Below the pieces are notes generated by a model, which was given only the letters and a program-made list of their open reading frames with translations, was not told the origin of the DNA and did no database searches. A stretch of DNA of 64,000 nucleotides from Candidatus Thiodiazotropha endoloripes (GTDB lineage Bacteria; Pseudomonadota; Gammaproteobacteria; Chromatiales; Chromatiaceae): positions 1,054,001 to 1,118,000 of the forward strand of contig NZ_LVJW01000003.1 of the NCBI RefSeq assembly GCF_001708965.1, written 5' to 3'. The translations under genes were made by a program, and so were the position numbers. Below, piece after piece: positions 54,488 to 63,872 of this stretch. Numbering within the stretch: the stretch's first letter is position 1; each line of letters begins with the position of its first letter.

Positions 54488-55999
54488 TTAGGAAAATCTG
54501 AGTAGAAATCCGGCAGATTCCAGATAGTTCGCCTCCTGTTCCAGTTCTGCCTGTGTCAGCGGGTGGTGTTCGATCCAATCTTCCGGGAATACCAGTGAGA
54601 TACGGTTCTCTTCCACCTCGATTCTGGGAATGGGTTTGGCAACGGCGGAGCGGGCTCGGTGACTCAACACCGCAAGCCGGAGCAGCACGCAGAGGTGTTT
54701 GGTACAGGTGACAACCTCACTGGGCAGCTGTTCGAACACCGAGCTTGGGAATTTTCTTCGATGGCCTCGCACCATGGCCGACAGGACCCGTTGCTCCTGG
54801 CGGGAGAATCCGGACAGGTCGGAGTTTTCAATCAGATAAGCACCATGTTTCTGGAATTGGCTGTGGGCGACAGTCAAACCAATTTCGTGGACTTTTGCAG
54901 CCCATGTCAACATCGCTGAATATTTGGGGACTTCCAGTTGCCAGCTTCGCTTGACCTGATCCAGCAGGTTGAGGGCGGTCTCTTCGATACGTTTTGATTG
55001 ATCCTGATCCACGTTGTAGCGCTTGATCAGGGTTTTCAGGGTTCTTTCTCGGGCATCCTCATCCTGGCTTCTGCCGATCATGTCGTAGATCAGGCCCTCT
55101 CTGAGTGCTTCGGATGAGACCTCCATGTGATCGATACCGATATGCTCGAAGACGGCGGATAACACCGCCACACCACCGGCGAAAACCGGTTTTCGCTCCT
55201 CAGACAGACCTTTCAGGGAAAGGGCCTCCACCGAGCCAACCTCGACCAGATGATCGGTGAGTTTCTGCAGGGAACTGCGGGTGATGCCGGATTCACTCCA
55301 GCCTTGCGCAATGACCACGTTGCGGATCGATTTGATACTCCCCGAGCTACCGATAGCGCGAATCCAGTCTCCATCGCGAAATTCGTTTCTGACCGGTCGT
55401 ATCTCAATCGCACAGGCCAGCATCACGGCGCGCATCGATTGACTGGTGATCTTACCGTCAGGAAAGTAGCGCCGGCTCATGCTGACACAGCCCATGTGCA
55501 GGCTCTCCCGCTCTAACGGCTGATAGCCCTGACCGATGATAAGTTCGGTACTGCCACCACCGATATCCACCACCAGACGTTTGTCGTTATCGGCTGCCAG
55601 ACCATGAGCCACGCCGAGATAGACCAATCTGGCCTCTTCACGACCGGCGATAATCTCGATCGGGTGGTGCAGGGCCTTTTCAGCGAGGCCCTGGAAATTA
55701 TCGGCCGGGTGGATTTGACGCATGGTGTTGGTGCCCACGACCCGCACATTCTCGGGGGGGAGTGGTCGTAAACGCTGGGAGAAGCGGTTGAGACAGCTGA
55801 GCGCCCGCTCAGCAACAACAGGATCCAGACGCTTGTCTGTGGTCAGACCTTCGCCCAATCTGACCATCTCTTTCATCTTGTCGATGATCTGCAGATGCCC
55901 ATCATTCACCCGGGCTACGATCAGGTGAAAACTGTTGGAACCCAGGTCTATGGCGGCGATGGCTTCCTCCAGGTCCGCCTCTGGAAGCTGTTGCGTCAT
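54488..55999 (-). CDS. ppx: Exopolyphosphatase (Ppx/GppA family)
   Basis: A 503-residue member of the actin-like ASKHA fold. It has AAIDLGSNSFHLIVARV, RVVGTNTMRQ, the catalytic EEARLVYLGVAHGL, VVDIGGGSTELIIG and a C-terminal HD-like helical domain (KVHEIGLTVAHSQFQKHGAYLIENSDLSGFS). The length and C-terminal domain match Ppx/GppA of gammaproteobacteria. It releases phosphate from polyphosphate or hydrolyses pppGpp. It is convergent with the Sco-like gene. The 320 bases upstream hold one palindromic repeat. Confidence 0.9.
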   Translation of the reverse strand: MTQQLPEADLEEAIAAIDLGSNSFHLIVARVNDGHLQIIDKMKEMVRLGEGLTTDKRLDPVVAERALSCLNRFSQRLRPLPPENVRVVGTNTMRQIHPADNFQGLAEKALHHPIEIIAGREEARLVYLGVAHGLAADNDKRLVVDIGGGSTELIIGQGYQPLERESLHMGCVSMSRRYFPDGKITSQSMRAVMLACAIEIRPVRNEFRDGDWIRAIGSSGSIKSIRNVVIAQGWSESGITRSSLQKLTDHLVEVGSVEALSLKGLSEERKPVFAGGVAVLSAVFEHIGIDHMEVSSEALREGLIYDMIGRSQDEDARERTLKTLIKRYNVDQDQSKRIEETALNLLDQVKRSWQLEVPKYSAMLTWAAKVHEIGLTVAHSQFQKHGAYLIENSDLSGFSRQEQRVLSAMVRGHRRKFPSSVFEQLPSEVVTCTKHLCVLLRLAVLSHRARSAVAKPIPRIEVEENRISLVFPEDWIEHHPLTQAELEQEANYLESAGFLLRFS

Positions 56000-56234
56000 A
56001 TTTTTACTAACTCGCTGTAATACAAACCGGGGGCATCATATCAAGAAAATGCAGCCTTCAATAACCCGAAAAGATCGGCCACTTGTATCCGGACTCAGGA
56101 TCACTCCCTGACAGGCGTTGTCAGATGACTGACAAACCATCTCAAAAGCGTGGCTTTTAAACTGCTACTGGAGATGGGTTTAGGTTTGCGGTCACTTCTC
56201 CCTATGAGTGACAATAGGCAACACAAGATCTATT

Positions 56235-56265
56235 AGGGCCTATTGGATTCGTGTTAACAGGCCCT
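56235..56265 (+). repeat. Dispersed palindromic repeat, copy 4 (best conserved)
   Basis: Begins AGGGCCTATTGGATTCG and ends GTTAACAGGCCCT, so AGGGCCT and AGGCCCT form a seven-base stem with an inner GTTAAC. It sits 60 bases upstream of the Nudix gene. The rest of 56000-56324 contains no gene. Confidence 0.8.
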
Positions 56266-56324
56266 AACACGACATACTTAGTCGCCGGGTTAATAATGGC
56301 CAATCGGTCTCAGCGGAGTGGGTG

Positions 56325-56921
56325 ATGAATTTTTGCAGTCAATGCGGTGCCAAGGTTGAGGTTAAGGTTCCTGATGGGGATAACCGCCCAAGGCATGTCT
56401 GTGAAACATGCAGCACCATTCATTACCAAAACCCAAAAATCGTCGTCGGCTGCATCCCGGTCTGGGAAGATCAGATTCTGTTGTGTCGTCGCGCGATAGA
56501 GCCCAGGTATGGGCTATGGACCCTGCCGGCAGGGTTTATGGAAAATGGTGAGACCAGCCAGCAGGGCGCCGCCAGGGAGACCCTGGAAGAGGCAACCGCA
56601 AGGGTTGATGTGGAAGGGCTCTATGGTTTGTACAATCTACCCCATATCAATCAGGTCTATTTGATCTTCCGTAGCCGTCTGCTCGATCTGGAGTTTGCCG
56701 CCGGTAGTGAGAGTCTGGAAGTCGCTTTGTTCAGAGAATCGGAGATTCCCTGGCAGGAGATGGCCTTCCCGGTGATTCGGGAGTCTTTGAAAATCTTTTT
56801 CGAAGACCGGCAGATGGGGGCGTTTCCGCTGCGTGGCGGTACCATCATACGCAGCCAACAGAATCCGCGAGGTTATCAGATGATCATGGATCAACCCGGT
56901 TTTCCGAGCCCATCAGACTGA
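56325..56921 (+). CDS. Nudix hydrolase with zinc-ribbon N-terminus
   Basis: A 198-residue protein. A Cys4 zinc ribbon (CSQCG ... CETC, residues about 4-31) precedes a Nudix domain with the full Nudix box GFMENGETSQQGAARETLEEA (about 74-94). This layout is that of NudC-like or ADP-ribose/NAD pyrophosphohydrolases. The ATG at 56325 is preferred to the overlapping GTG. It is convergent with the NYN gene. Confidence 0.9.
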   Translation: MNFCSQCGAKVEVKVPDGDNRPRHVCETCSTIHYQNPKIVVGCIPVWEDQILLCRRAIEPRYGLWTLPAGFMENGETSQQGAARETLEEATARVDVEGLYGLYNLPHINQVYLIFRSRLLDLEFAAGSESLEVALFRESEIPWQEMAFPVIRESLKIFFEDRQMGAFPLRGGTIIRSQQNPRGYQMIMDQPGFPSPSD

Positions 56922-56938
56922 GCTCGCTTTACGCGAAT

Positions 56939-56967
56939 GGTGGAAGCCTTCAACCAAGGCTTCCACC
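56939..56967. terminator. Perfect inverted repeat between convergent genes
   Basis: GGTGGAAGCCTT and AAGGCTTCCACC make a twelve-base perfect stem with a five-base loop (CAACC), between the stops of the Nudix and NYN genes. There is no T-run on either side, but the stability and position suggest a bidirectional terminator. Confidence 0.65.
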
Positions 56968-56990
56968 GTGATTCGATGGTGACCGGTCAG

Positions 56991-57830
56991 TTACAGACCG
57001 TTGCTACCAAAACTGGGCACCAGACGGACGTTGTTCGCCACAAGACCGTCATCCTTGTCGCTCTCCTCGATATAGAATTCCAGAATCGAGTCACGATTCA
57101 TCATCACCTCATCCGTCACCTCATCGGCCAACTCGTTGGCGTGACAGAAGACACTTTCGTAAGGGGAGTCCTCCAAACGGGGATCGATGATCCAGAGGTT
57201 TGGATCGATTCGTTTGATGAAACGCAGAAATCCATAGCCTTTTTCCGGAAACCATTTGGAGCAGACGCCGCGGACACAGGAGCCGGGCGCGCCCCACTCA
57301 TTTCTCGGTTCATAGGAGATCGGCAGTAGATCCGGAATCAGGAAACCCGAATAGTAGTCGTCAACCAGACGTCGCAACTCTTGCGAAACATTGCGGAAGC
57401 CAAGCAGTTCCACCCGACAACCCCGATCCTGCAGCGCCGTAACGACCTGCAGAAAGTCACCATCACCGGTCACCATCAGCAGCAGGTCAAGTTTTTCAGC
57501 CTGCAGCATGGCATCGACGGCCATATCCAGGTCGGCATTGGCCTTGGTGGTAACGTTGCCTTCATCATCCGTGTAGCGGCGTACATTCTTGACAATGACT
57601 TTCCAACCGTACTCCCTCACCATCTGCTGGTATGTCAATGCGCGCCTTTTGTACTCTGGGTCCTCTTTCGCACGTTCCTGATCGAATGCGATGTAGGTGT
57701 TGAGTCTTACCAGAGAGCCTCCATAACGCCCGGCAAACATTCTTAGGATGTCATAACGGAGCTGGTAGCCGCCGTTGTAACGTACATTTTCGGCATCAAC
57801 AAAAACGCCAACTTTAAGTATTTGCTGCAA
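56991..57830 (-). CDS. NYN-domain (PIN-like) nuclease with C-terminal cold-shock-like domain
   Basis: A 279-residue protein. Residues 1-165 are a NYN/LabA-type PIN fold: VGVFVDAENV, ADLDMAVDAML, and MVTGDGDFLQVVTALQDRGCRVELLGF supply the acidic metal site. Residues about 195-260 resemble a cold-shock fold (CSKWFPEKGYGFLRFI, later SVFCHANEL) that should bind single-stranded nucleic acid. The start is a TTG with a weak ribosome site. The combination points to an RNA-cleaving or RNA-processing enzyme; the target is unknown. Confidence 0.85.
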   Translation of the reverse strand: MQQILKVGVFVDAENVRYNGGYQLRYDILRMFAGRYGGSLVRLNTYIAFDQERAKEDPEYKRRALTYQQMVREYGWKVIVKNVRRYTDDEGNVTTKANADLDMAVDAMLQAEKLDLLLMVTGDGDFLQVVTALQDRGCRVELLGFRNVSQELRRLVDDYYSGFLIPDLLPISYEPRNEWGAPGSCVRGVCSKWFPEKGYGFLRFIKRIDPNLWIIDPRLEDSPYESVFCHANELADEVTDEVMMNRDSILEFYIEESDKDDGLVANNVRLVPSFGSNGL

Positions 57831-57994
57831 TGTGATTTACCCGAAAGATAATTGATTTGAGGGAAATGGAATTTAATAAATCAGAGGATTGATGTTATTA
57901 AATTAATATCGATTAACAATAAATGCCTCTACAGGCAGCTTGAAAGTAAGGTCTGTAGATAAGCGAATATAAAGTAGTCATTATGAATTCAATC

Positions 57995-58028
57995 AAACAG
58001 GGATTGCGTATGAAATATCCCTGTTTTT
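57995..58028 (+). terminator. Orphan Rho-independent terminator
   Basis: AAACAGGGAT and ATCCCTGTTT form a ten-base stem with a twelve-base loop, followed by a run of T on the plus strand (the stem end plus two more T). No plus-strand gene lies directly upstream (the NYN gene runs the other way), so it may end an unannotated small transcript. Confidence 0.65.
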
Positions 58029-58811
58029 AGCTGCAGCTCAGGCTAAAAAATCACTATTTGCAAGAGCTGTTTCTGGTTCAGTGCATTCTTATGGCCCTGA
58101 ATACACCATTTATTGTCTTTACTCTGAATCAGTCGTTTTTAATGCATGGGCCCAATCGGACCTGTAGCTGTCATGGTATTGCAAAATATCTTCAACATCC
58201 AGATCATTCTACAATGAATTAAGAAAAAAATTTTAATACCAGTATCGGGGTAATATTTGTCTATGTTTTTCTCGACAACAACAATAACGACACTTTGTCT
58301 GATGTATTGCTTTGCAGGGGTGAACTGCTGTTCATCCGAAAACCCGTCAGCCTGATTTACTCAGGTTCAGGCCATTTGCGAACCCCTAACAATTTGATTT
58401 TAAAAGGACAGCTGCACATCGGCTGAAAATAGCCTGTTTTATCTCCGATATCGTCAACATCTGAAATATTTAACTGGTAGTGAGTTGGATTCAGCGAATT
58501 CAAAGGCAAAATTAATAATTTGATCAATATGTCCCAAAAAATGATACCGATAACCTAAGAAACGATTTTAGCTCTAACATATCCCAGTGGGAATTATCTT
58601 CCTGATATAGTGTGACAAACCTGACAATCTTTGCATCGCCGGTTTCCAGGTTTTCGACTGAGATGTATGAATCACAGATTGTGTTGTTTCACAACAAGCG
58701 TGATTTTCAAACGGAGGTCAGGTAAGCCATCTGATTTGTAGCTTATCCGGTTGATTTTTTGGCAAACCTATCTTGCAGTCCTGGATATGACCTAATATGG
58801 TTAAGTGAAGT

Positions 58812-58827
58812 AGCGTCTTGGGACGCT
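58812..58827 (+). promoter_or_regulatory. Small hairpin in the zwf leader
   Basis: AGCGTC-TTGG-GACGCT is a perfect six-base stem with a four-base loop, 51 bases before the zwf start. It may affect zwf mRNA structure or be an operator half-site pair; this is inference. Confidence 0.35.
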
Positions 58828-58878
58828 GATTTCTGTAGATCCTAACCATAATAAAAACGCATACAGGAACCAATTACG

Positions 58879-60414
58879 ATGTTATCCGATTTTCCGGCCC
58901 ATCAAGGTTTGAAGGCGAGTGAGCTGTTTTTGCAGGCTGATCGTCTGGAACCCTGCCTGTTGGTGATCTTTGGTGCCGCGGGTGATCTCACCCGGCGCAA
59001 ACTGATTCCAGCCCTCTACAATCTGGTCCGGGAAAAGGCATTGGATGAGCGATTTGCCGTGATCGGCTACAGTCGCTCAGCGAAAAGTGACGATGATTAT
59101 CGGCAATTGCTGTTCCAGGCTGTCCAGCACCATTCCCGTTCCCAGCCGATCGATGAAGCGGTATGGCATGAGTTCAGTCAACGGGTCGCCTATGTGGAAG
59201 GGGATTTTGAAGATCCGGAAGGTTACCACAGGCTGCGTGATGCGCTGGAGAAATATGAGCAACAGATCGGTAGTGAGGGCAACCGGCTCTTCTACTTTGC
59301 CACCCCACCTTCGGCTGCCACAATCATCCTTCACCGTTTGGATGAGGCGGGTCTGCTGGGTAAGCAGGGTGACCGGGTTCCCTGGACCCGGGTGATCATG
59401 GAAAAGCCCTATGGCCGGGATCTCGATTCGGCAATCGAACTGAATCGTGTGGTGGGTGAAGTCCTGCAAGAGGACCAGGTCTACCGGATCGACCACTATC
59501 TGGGAAAAGAGACGGTGCAGAATATTCTGGTTGCCCGGTTGGGCAATACCATTTTCGAACCGCTCTGGAATCGAAAATATATCGACCATATTCAAATCAC
59601 TGCGGCAGAATCGATTGGTGTCGAGGGGCGTGGCCGGTTTTATGACAATACCGGGGTATTGCGTGACATGGTGCAAAGCCATCTGCTGCAGGTGCTCTCC
59701 CTGTGTGCCATGGAGCCTCCGGTCTCATTCGCTGCGGATGATATTCGTGACAAGCGTGTTGAGGTATTGCGCGGCCTGCGAAGTCTGCAGAATAGCGAAG
59801 TCTTCAAGCATGTGGTGTTTGGACAATACCGGGGTTATCGGGATGAGGAGAACGTTGACCCCAAATCACGTACACCCACCTATGCGGCTATCAAATGTTA
59901 TATCGACAACTGGCGCTGGCAGGGGGTACCTTTCTTTCTCCGGGTCGGTAAACACCTCTCACATAGAATGACTGAAGTCTCTGTTTTCTTCCGTCCGGTC
60001 CCACTATGTCTGTTTGGGCGGGATGATGTGTGCCAGGATCTTGAGCCCAATGTACTGACGATCCGCATCCAGCCCGATGCAGGTATGGCACTGAAGATAA
60101 GCAGTAAAAAACCGGGGGACGATCTCGAAGTCAGCTCCGTTGAAATGGATTTCAACTACTCTGAAACCTACGAGCATCCGATCAAGGATGCCTATGAACG
60201 GCTACTATTGGATGCGGTTAAAGGGGATGCAACCCTGTTTGCCCGCCGGGATGAAGTTGAATTTGCCTGGCGGTTTGTTACCCCGATCCTGCAGAGCTGG
60301 CAGGCGGAAAGCAAAAAGCAACCACGATTCTATGCCGAGGGCAGTGAAGGTCCAGAAGAGGCGAACGACTTGATGGACCGCTACAGCCGTCAATGGCGGG
60401 AGATTAAACAGTGA
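58879..60414 (+). CDS. zwf: Glucose-6-phosphate 1-dehydrogenase
   Basis: A 511-residue enzyme that oxidises glucose 6-phosphate with NADP. It has the nucleotide-binding IFGAAGDLTRRKLIPALYNL, the active-site RIDHYLGKETVQNILVARLGN, and the later VPFFLRVGKHL. Its GTG/stop overlaps the pgl start by four bases. It opens the oxidative pentose phosphate operon zwf-pgl-gnd. Confidence 0.95.
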   Translation: MLSDFPAHQGLKASELFLQADRLEPCLLVIFGAAGDLTRRKLIPALYNLVREKALDERFAVIGYSRSAKSDDDYRQLLFQAVQHHSRSQPIDEAVWHEFSQRVAYVEGDFEDPEGYHRLRDALEKYEQQIGSEGNRLFYFATPPSAATIILHRLDEAGLLGKQGDRVPWTRVIMEKPYGRDLDSAIELNRVVGEVLQEDQVYRIDHYLGKETVQNILVARLGNTIFEPLWNRKYIDHIQITAAESIGVEGRGRFYDNTGVLRDMVQSHLLQVLSLCAMEPPVSFAADDIRDKRVEVLRGLRSLQNSEVFKHVVFGQYRGYRDEENVDPKSRTPTYAAIKCYIDNWRWQGVPFFLRVGKHLSHRMTEVSVFFRPVPLCLFGRDDVCQDLEPNVLTIRIQPDAGMALKISSKKPGDDLEVSSVEMDFNYSETYEHPIKDAYERLLLDAVKGDATLFARRDEVEFAWRFVTPILQSWQAESKKQPRFYAEGSEGPEEANDLMDRYSRQWREIKQ

Positions 60415-61097
60415 CTGGCAAACGCATGGTTGTCGACCGGAGTGAATTCAACACTCGTGCCGTTGAGTGGATTGTCTCGACCATAAGGCAGGTACTTGAA
60501 AAAGCTGACTACTGTCATCTGATGTTGGCAGGTGGTTCCACACCTTTACCCATTTATCAGCAGCTCACAGAGGATCACGATCTTCCCTGGCGCCGCCTCA
60601 TACTCTATTTTGGTGATGAGCGCTGTGTGCCGGATGATACGCCGGAAAACAACGGCTTCAGTGTGCTTGGGGCACTCTTTCCCTCCGGTCCACCGGAAGG
60701 GGTTACCATTCATCGTATGTGTGGTGAGGATCAACCGGATGAAGCTGCACAGGCCTATGAGTCGATACTACCGGAGCAGATCGATGTGCTGCTGCTTGGT
60801 ATGGGAGCGGACGGTCACACCGCTTCTCTGTTTCCAGGCTCTGCCGCGCTGGATGAAGTCACCCGAAAAGTGATGCCGGTGATTGGCAATAAACCTCCGA
60901 TGCAGCGTCTTACTGTTACGCCACCAGTGATTCAACAGGCAAACCATCTGCTGCTAATGGCGCAGGGGGATGATAAAGCCGATGCGGTACGCTGGGCCTT
61001 GCAGGATGGCACTGTACCCGCTGCCCTGGCAAAAGATGGGGATTGGTTATTGGACAGCCTGGCCGGACGTTCCATTTCAAACTCTCCAGCAGAATAG
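60411..61097 (+). CDS. pgl: 6-phosphogluconolactonase
   Basis: A 228-residue DevB-type lactonase. Motifs are HLMLAGGSTPLPIYQQL, LYFGDERCVPDDTPENNGF and the C-terminal LLGMGADGHTASLFPGS. It hydrolyses 6-phosphogluconolactone. A GTG at 60411 overlaps the zwf stop; an ATG at 60426 is an alternative. It leads into gnd after 35 bases. Confidence 0.9.
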   Translation: MTGKRMVVDRSEFNTRAVEWIVSTIRQVLEKADYCHLMLAGGSTPLPIYQQLTEDHDLPWRRLILYFGDERCVPDDTPENNGFSVLGALFPSGPPEGVTIHRMCGEDQPDEAAQAYESILPEQIDVLLLGMGADGHTASLFPGSAALDEVTRKVMPVIGNKPPMQRLTVTPPVIQQANHLLLMAQGDDKADAVRWALQDGTVPAALAKDGDWLLDSLAGRSISNSPAE

Positions 61098-61132
61098 TTA
61101 TTAATTCGAAGTTCGAGATACAGGAAGCCTCA

Positions 61133-62557
61133 ATGTCTGATTCACAACAGTTTCATATCGGTCTTATCGGGTTGGGTGTGATGGGAAGAAATCTGGCCCT
61201 CAACATGGAGGAGAAGGGGTTTCCTGTCGCAGTCTGGAACAGGCGCAGCAGCAGCTTGAATGAGTTTCTGCAAGAGAATCAGGGCAAGCAGTTTGGTGGC
61301 CATCCGGAGTTGAGCGGCTTTGTCGCCATGCTCGAACGCCCCAGGCGTATTCTGTTGATGATCAAGGCTGGCGATCCCGTTGATCAGGTGATCGAACAAC
61401 TACTGCCTCTGCTGGAGCCGGGGGACATCATCATGGATGGAGGAAACTCCTGGTTTGAAGATACGCAACGACGTGAAGCCCGTCTGAGAGAGTTAGGCTT
61501 GCACTATGTGGGTGTCGGTATCTCCGGCGGAGAAGAGGGGGCCCGACACGGCCCTTCAATGATGCCAGGAGGCTCTGCAGACTCCTATGCCGAGGTTAAA
61601 TCGGTATTTGAAGCCATCACGGCACAAACCGAAGCTGGTCCATGTGTCACCCATGTAGGACCGGATGGCGCCGGCCACTTTGTCAAGATGGTGCACAATG
61701 GCATCGAGTATGCCGACATGCAGCTGCTGGCGGAAGCCTATGATCTGATGGCGCGCGGGCTCGGATTACAGGAGCAGGACATCGCTGAGGTATTTGATCA
61801 GTGGAACCAGGGACCGATGGAGTCTTTTCTGGTCGAGCTTTCCGCCCAGGTGATGAAAGTCAGGGATCATGAGACCGGAAAGCCGTTGGTCAGCCTGGTG
61901 ATGGACAAGGCGGGACAAAAAGGCACCGGACGTTGGACCGTTCAGGCCGCCCTGGAACAGGGGGTCGCGGTTCCCGGCATATCGGCTGCGGTCGATGCCA
62001 GAGTGCTCTCATCGATGAAGCAGCAGCGGGTCGCTGCAGCTGATTTGTTGAAGGGACCCGGTACTTCAGCAGGTGTGGATCATAAGGCCATGCTGGCTGA
62101 TCTGCATGGGGCGATCTATGCCTCGAGGATCACTGCCTATGCCCAGGGTATGGCATTGATTCGCAGTGCCTCTGATCGCTATCAATGGTCGGTGGACCTG
62201 GCGGAAACGGCAAGGATCTGGAAAGGGGGGTGTATTATCAGGGCGCGCCTGCTCGATCCGATCAGAGCTGCCTTTTCCAACGATCCCGAACCGGCTAACC
62301 TGATGATTGATTCGGAGATGAGCCATCAACTGCAAGGGCTCCAGGGAGCCTGGCGCCGGGTGACCGGTTTCGCGCTGACAGCCGGTATTCCGCTACCGGT
62401 GATGGGAGCCTGCCTCAACTATTTTGACAGTTATCGTACTGAGCGACTGCCGCAAAACCTGATACAGGCACAACGGGATGCCTTTGGTGCGCATACCTAT
62501 GAGCGAACCGATCACCCTGATTGGGGATTCGTGCATAGCGAGTGGCTGGATTCGTGA
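61133..62557 (+). CDS. gnd: 6-phosphogluconate dehydrogenase, decarboxylating
   Basis: A 474-residue protein, within the length range of the long dimeric form. It has the NADP site GLIGLGVMGRNLALNMEEKG, the DGGNSWFEDTQRR loop, GISGGEEGARHGPSMMPGG, FVKMVHNGIEYADMQL and the C-terminal RIWKGGCIIRARLL. I start at ATG 61133 after AGGAAG; a longer frame from 61043 overlaps pgl. It makes ribulose 5-phosphate, which is also the RibB substrate. Confidence 0.95.
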   Translation: MSDSQQFHIGLIGLGVMGRNLALNMEEKGFPVAVWNRRSSSLNEFLQENQGKQFGGHPELSGFVAMLERPRRILLMIKAGDPVDQVIEQLLPLLEPGDIIMDGGNSWFEDTQRREARLRELGLHYVGVGISGGEEGARHGPSMMPGGSADSYAEVKSVFEAITAQTEAGPCVTHVGPDGAGHFVKMVHNGIEYADMQLLAEAYDLMARGLGLQEQDIAEVFDQWNQGPMESFLVELSAQVMKVRDHETGKPLVSLVMDKAGQKGTGRWTVQAALEQGVAVPGISAAVDARVLSSMKQQRVAAADLLKGPGTSAGVDHKAMLADLHGAIYASRITAYAQGMALIRSASDRYQWSVDLAETARIWKGGCIIRARLLDPIRAAFSNDPEPANLMIDSEMSHQLQGLQGAWRRVTGFALTAGIPLPVMGACLNYFDSYRTERLPQNLIQAQRDAFGAHTYERTDHPDWGFVHSEWLDS

Positions 62558-62624
62558 CGGTATTACAATCTGGACATTAGCGGGTTCATTACCACAATTC
62601 CGGGTTGTATCGATCAGCAGTGGA

Positions 62625-63383
62625 TTAGAGATCCTGCCATTCAGTCAGCAGGATACCGGACAAAATGCCGGCGGAACCACCGCCAATAACACCGCCCAAC
62701 ATGGCTCCCGGGAGTTCTTCATGAATCGTCTGCAGGACAGCAACCAATGAACCGGCGACCTCATTATCGATCGAACTGATCATGATAAAGAAACTCAGGG
62801 TTACAAAGCTGGAGACACCGACTCCAACCATCAGGCCGTCACCTACTGGCGGCAACAAATTGTCATAGAGCTTAATGAACCCCGGCACCAGAAAGACATA
62901 CAGTATTCCGGTTAGGGGACACATGATTGATACAATCAGAGCAATCGACACGCCTTCGAAAAAACTTGAAAAGAGCAGGAAACACAAGGAGACAAGCCAA
63001 CCGGCACTGAATCCCGTGAGGGTTTTTGCATCGGCGCGATTGACCCGGGATCCCATTGAGAAAACGCCATACAAGGCCCCCACTATCGCCCCGACCACAG
63101 TTGCAATCATCAAAATGACCGGGAGATTAGCCGGCTTGCCAGCAAGTATGAAATAGAAGATACAGAGTGGTGAGGTGATGATGGTCATTAACACCGCCAG
63201 ACGCATACTGCTATAGATCAATGCACCGAGGGTACCCGAGAGCACCCCGGCAAAAAGGTAAGGATTTATCGGTAGAGACCAGTGTTCGGCAAATGCTGAA
63301 AAGAACACAAACAGCATACCGTACAACAGACCGACAAATGCCCAGATAGCACCTCGAATCAACGCCTCTTTAAATCGTATCAT
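62625..63383 (-). CDS. Multi-spanning membrane protein of unknown function
   Basis: A 252-residue protein with about seven hydrophobic segments, many with small-residue (Gly/Ala) patterns (VVGAIVGALYGVFSMGS; MLGGVIGGGSAGILSGILL). No family is recognised. It is convergent with gnd. Confidence 0.55.
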   Translation of the reverse strand: MIRFKEALIRGAIWAFVGLLYGMLFVFFSAFAEHWSLPINPYLFAGVLSGTLGALIYSSMRLAVLMTIITSPLCIFYFILAGKPANLPVILMIATVVGAIVGALYGVFSMGSRVNRADAKTLTGFSAGWLVSLCFLLFSSFFEGVSIALIVSIMCPLTGILYVFLVPGFIKLYDNLLPPVGDGLMVGVGVSSFVTLSFFIMISSIDNEVAGSLVAVLQTIHEELPGAMLGGVIGGGSAGILSGILLTEWQDL

Positions 63384-63500
63384 TGTGAAACTGTCGTGTT
63401 GTGTGACCAGTGGGTTACAAATTGCGGACTATGAATGTGTACACAAATCATGTCGTGTCAGGGAGCCTATCAATAATAAGCGGCCAGGTTTGAAAAACTG

Positions 63501-63872
63501 TTAACGCTCACTGTCGACGCTATTTTCAGGATAGAGCCTTTTTTCATCCTGAAGGCTCAACCAGCCTTTAGCTATACGATAGATCAACCATACAGCATTA
63601 ACAAACAGAATGACGTAACCTATTAAAATCACAGTGGTTATGAATCCGATGATTGACCACAAAAGGACAAACCAGAAGGTTCGGATCTGCCATCGGAAGT
63701 GAGATTCCAGCCAGGTGCCTTTGACATCATCCCGTTTGACATAGTTGATGATGACACCGATCAGGAGGGTAATCACAAACAGGAAGGAGGCGGCTTGCAG
63801 GGCGTATACACCAACGGTCAGTGTTACTTCCCGCTCCAGGTTCTGATGTTGATCTTGAATGGGAGTGTTCAT
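63501..63872 (-). CDS. DUF4870-like membrane protein
   Basis: A 123-residue protein with three or four membrane helices (about 24-45, 64-85, 85-105) and the DUF4870-like pattern VGVYALQAASFLF ... INYVKRDDVKGTWLESHFRWQIRTFW. The function is unknown. The 128 bases to the window end hold no supported gene. Confidence 0.75.
   Translation of the reverse strand: MNTPIQDQHQNLEREVTLTVGVYALQAASFLFVITLLIGVIINYVKRDDVKGTWLESHFRWQIRTFWFVLLWSIIGFITTVILIGYVILFVNAVWLIYRIAKGWLSLQDEKRLYPENSVDSER

Larger units (their letters stand above)
57831..58878 (+). other. 1-kb gene-free stretch between the NYN and zwf genes
   Basis: No ORF with protein-like sequence or good ribosome site is found in 1,048 AT-rich bases. 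It contains an orphan intrinsic terminator (57995-58028) and a small hairpin before zwf. It could hold a small RNA gene and the zwf control region. I see no known RNA motif. Confidence 0.5.
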
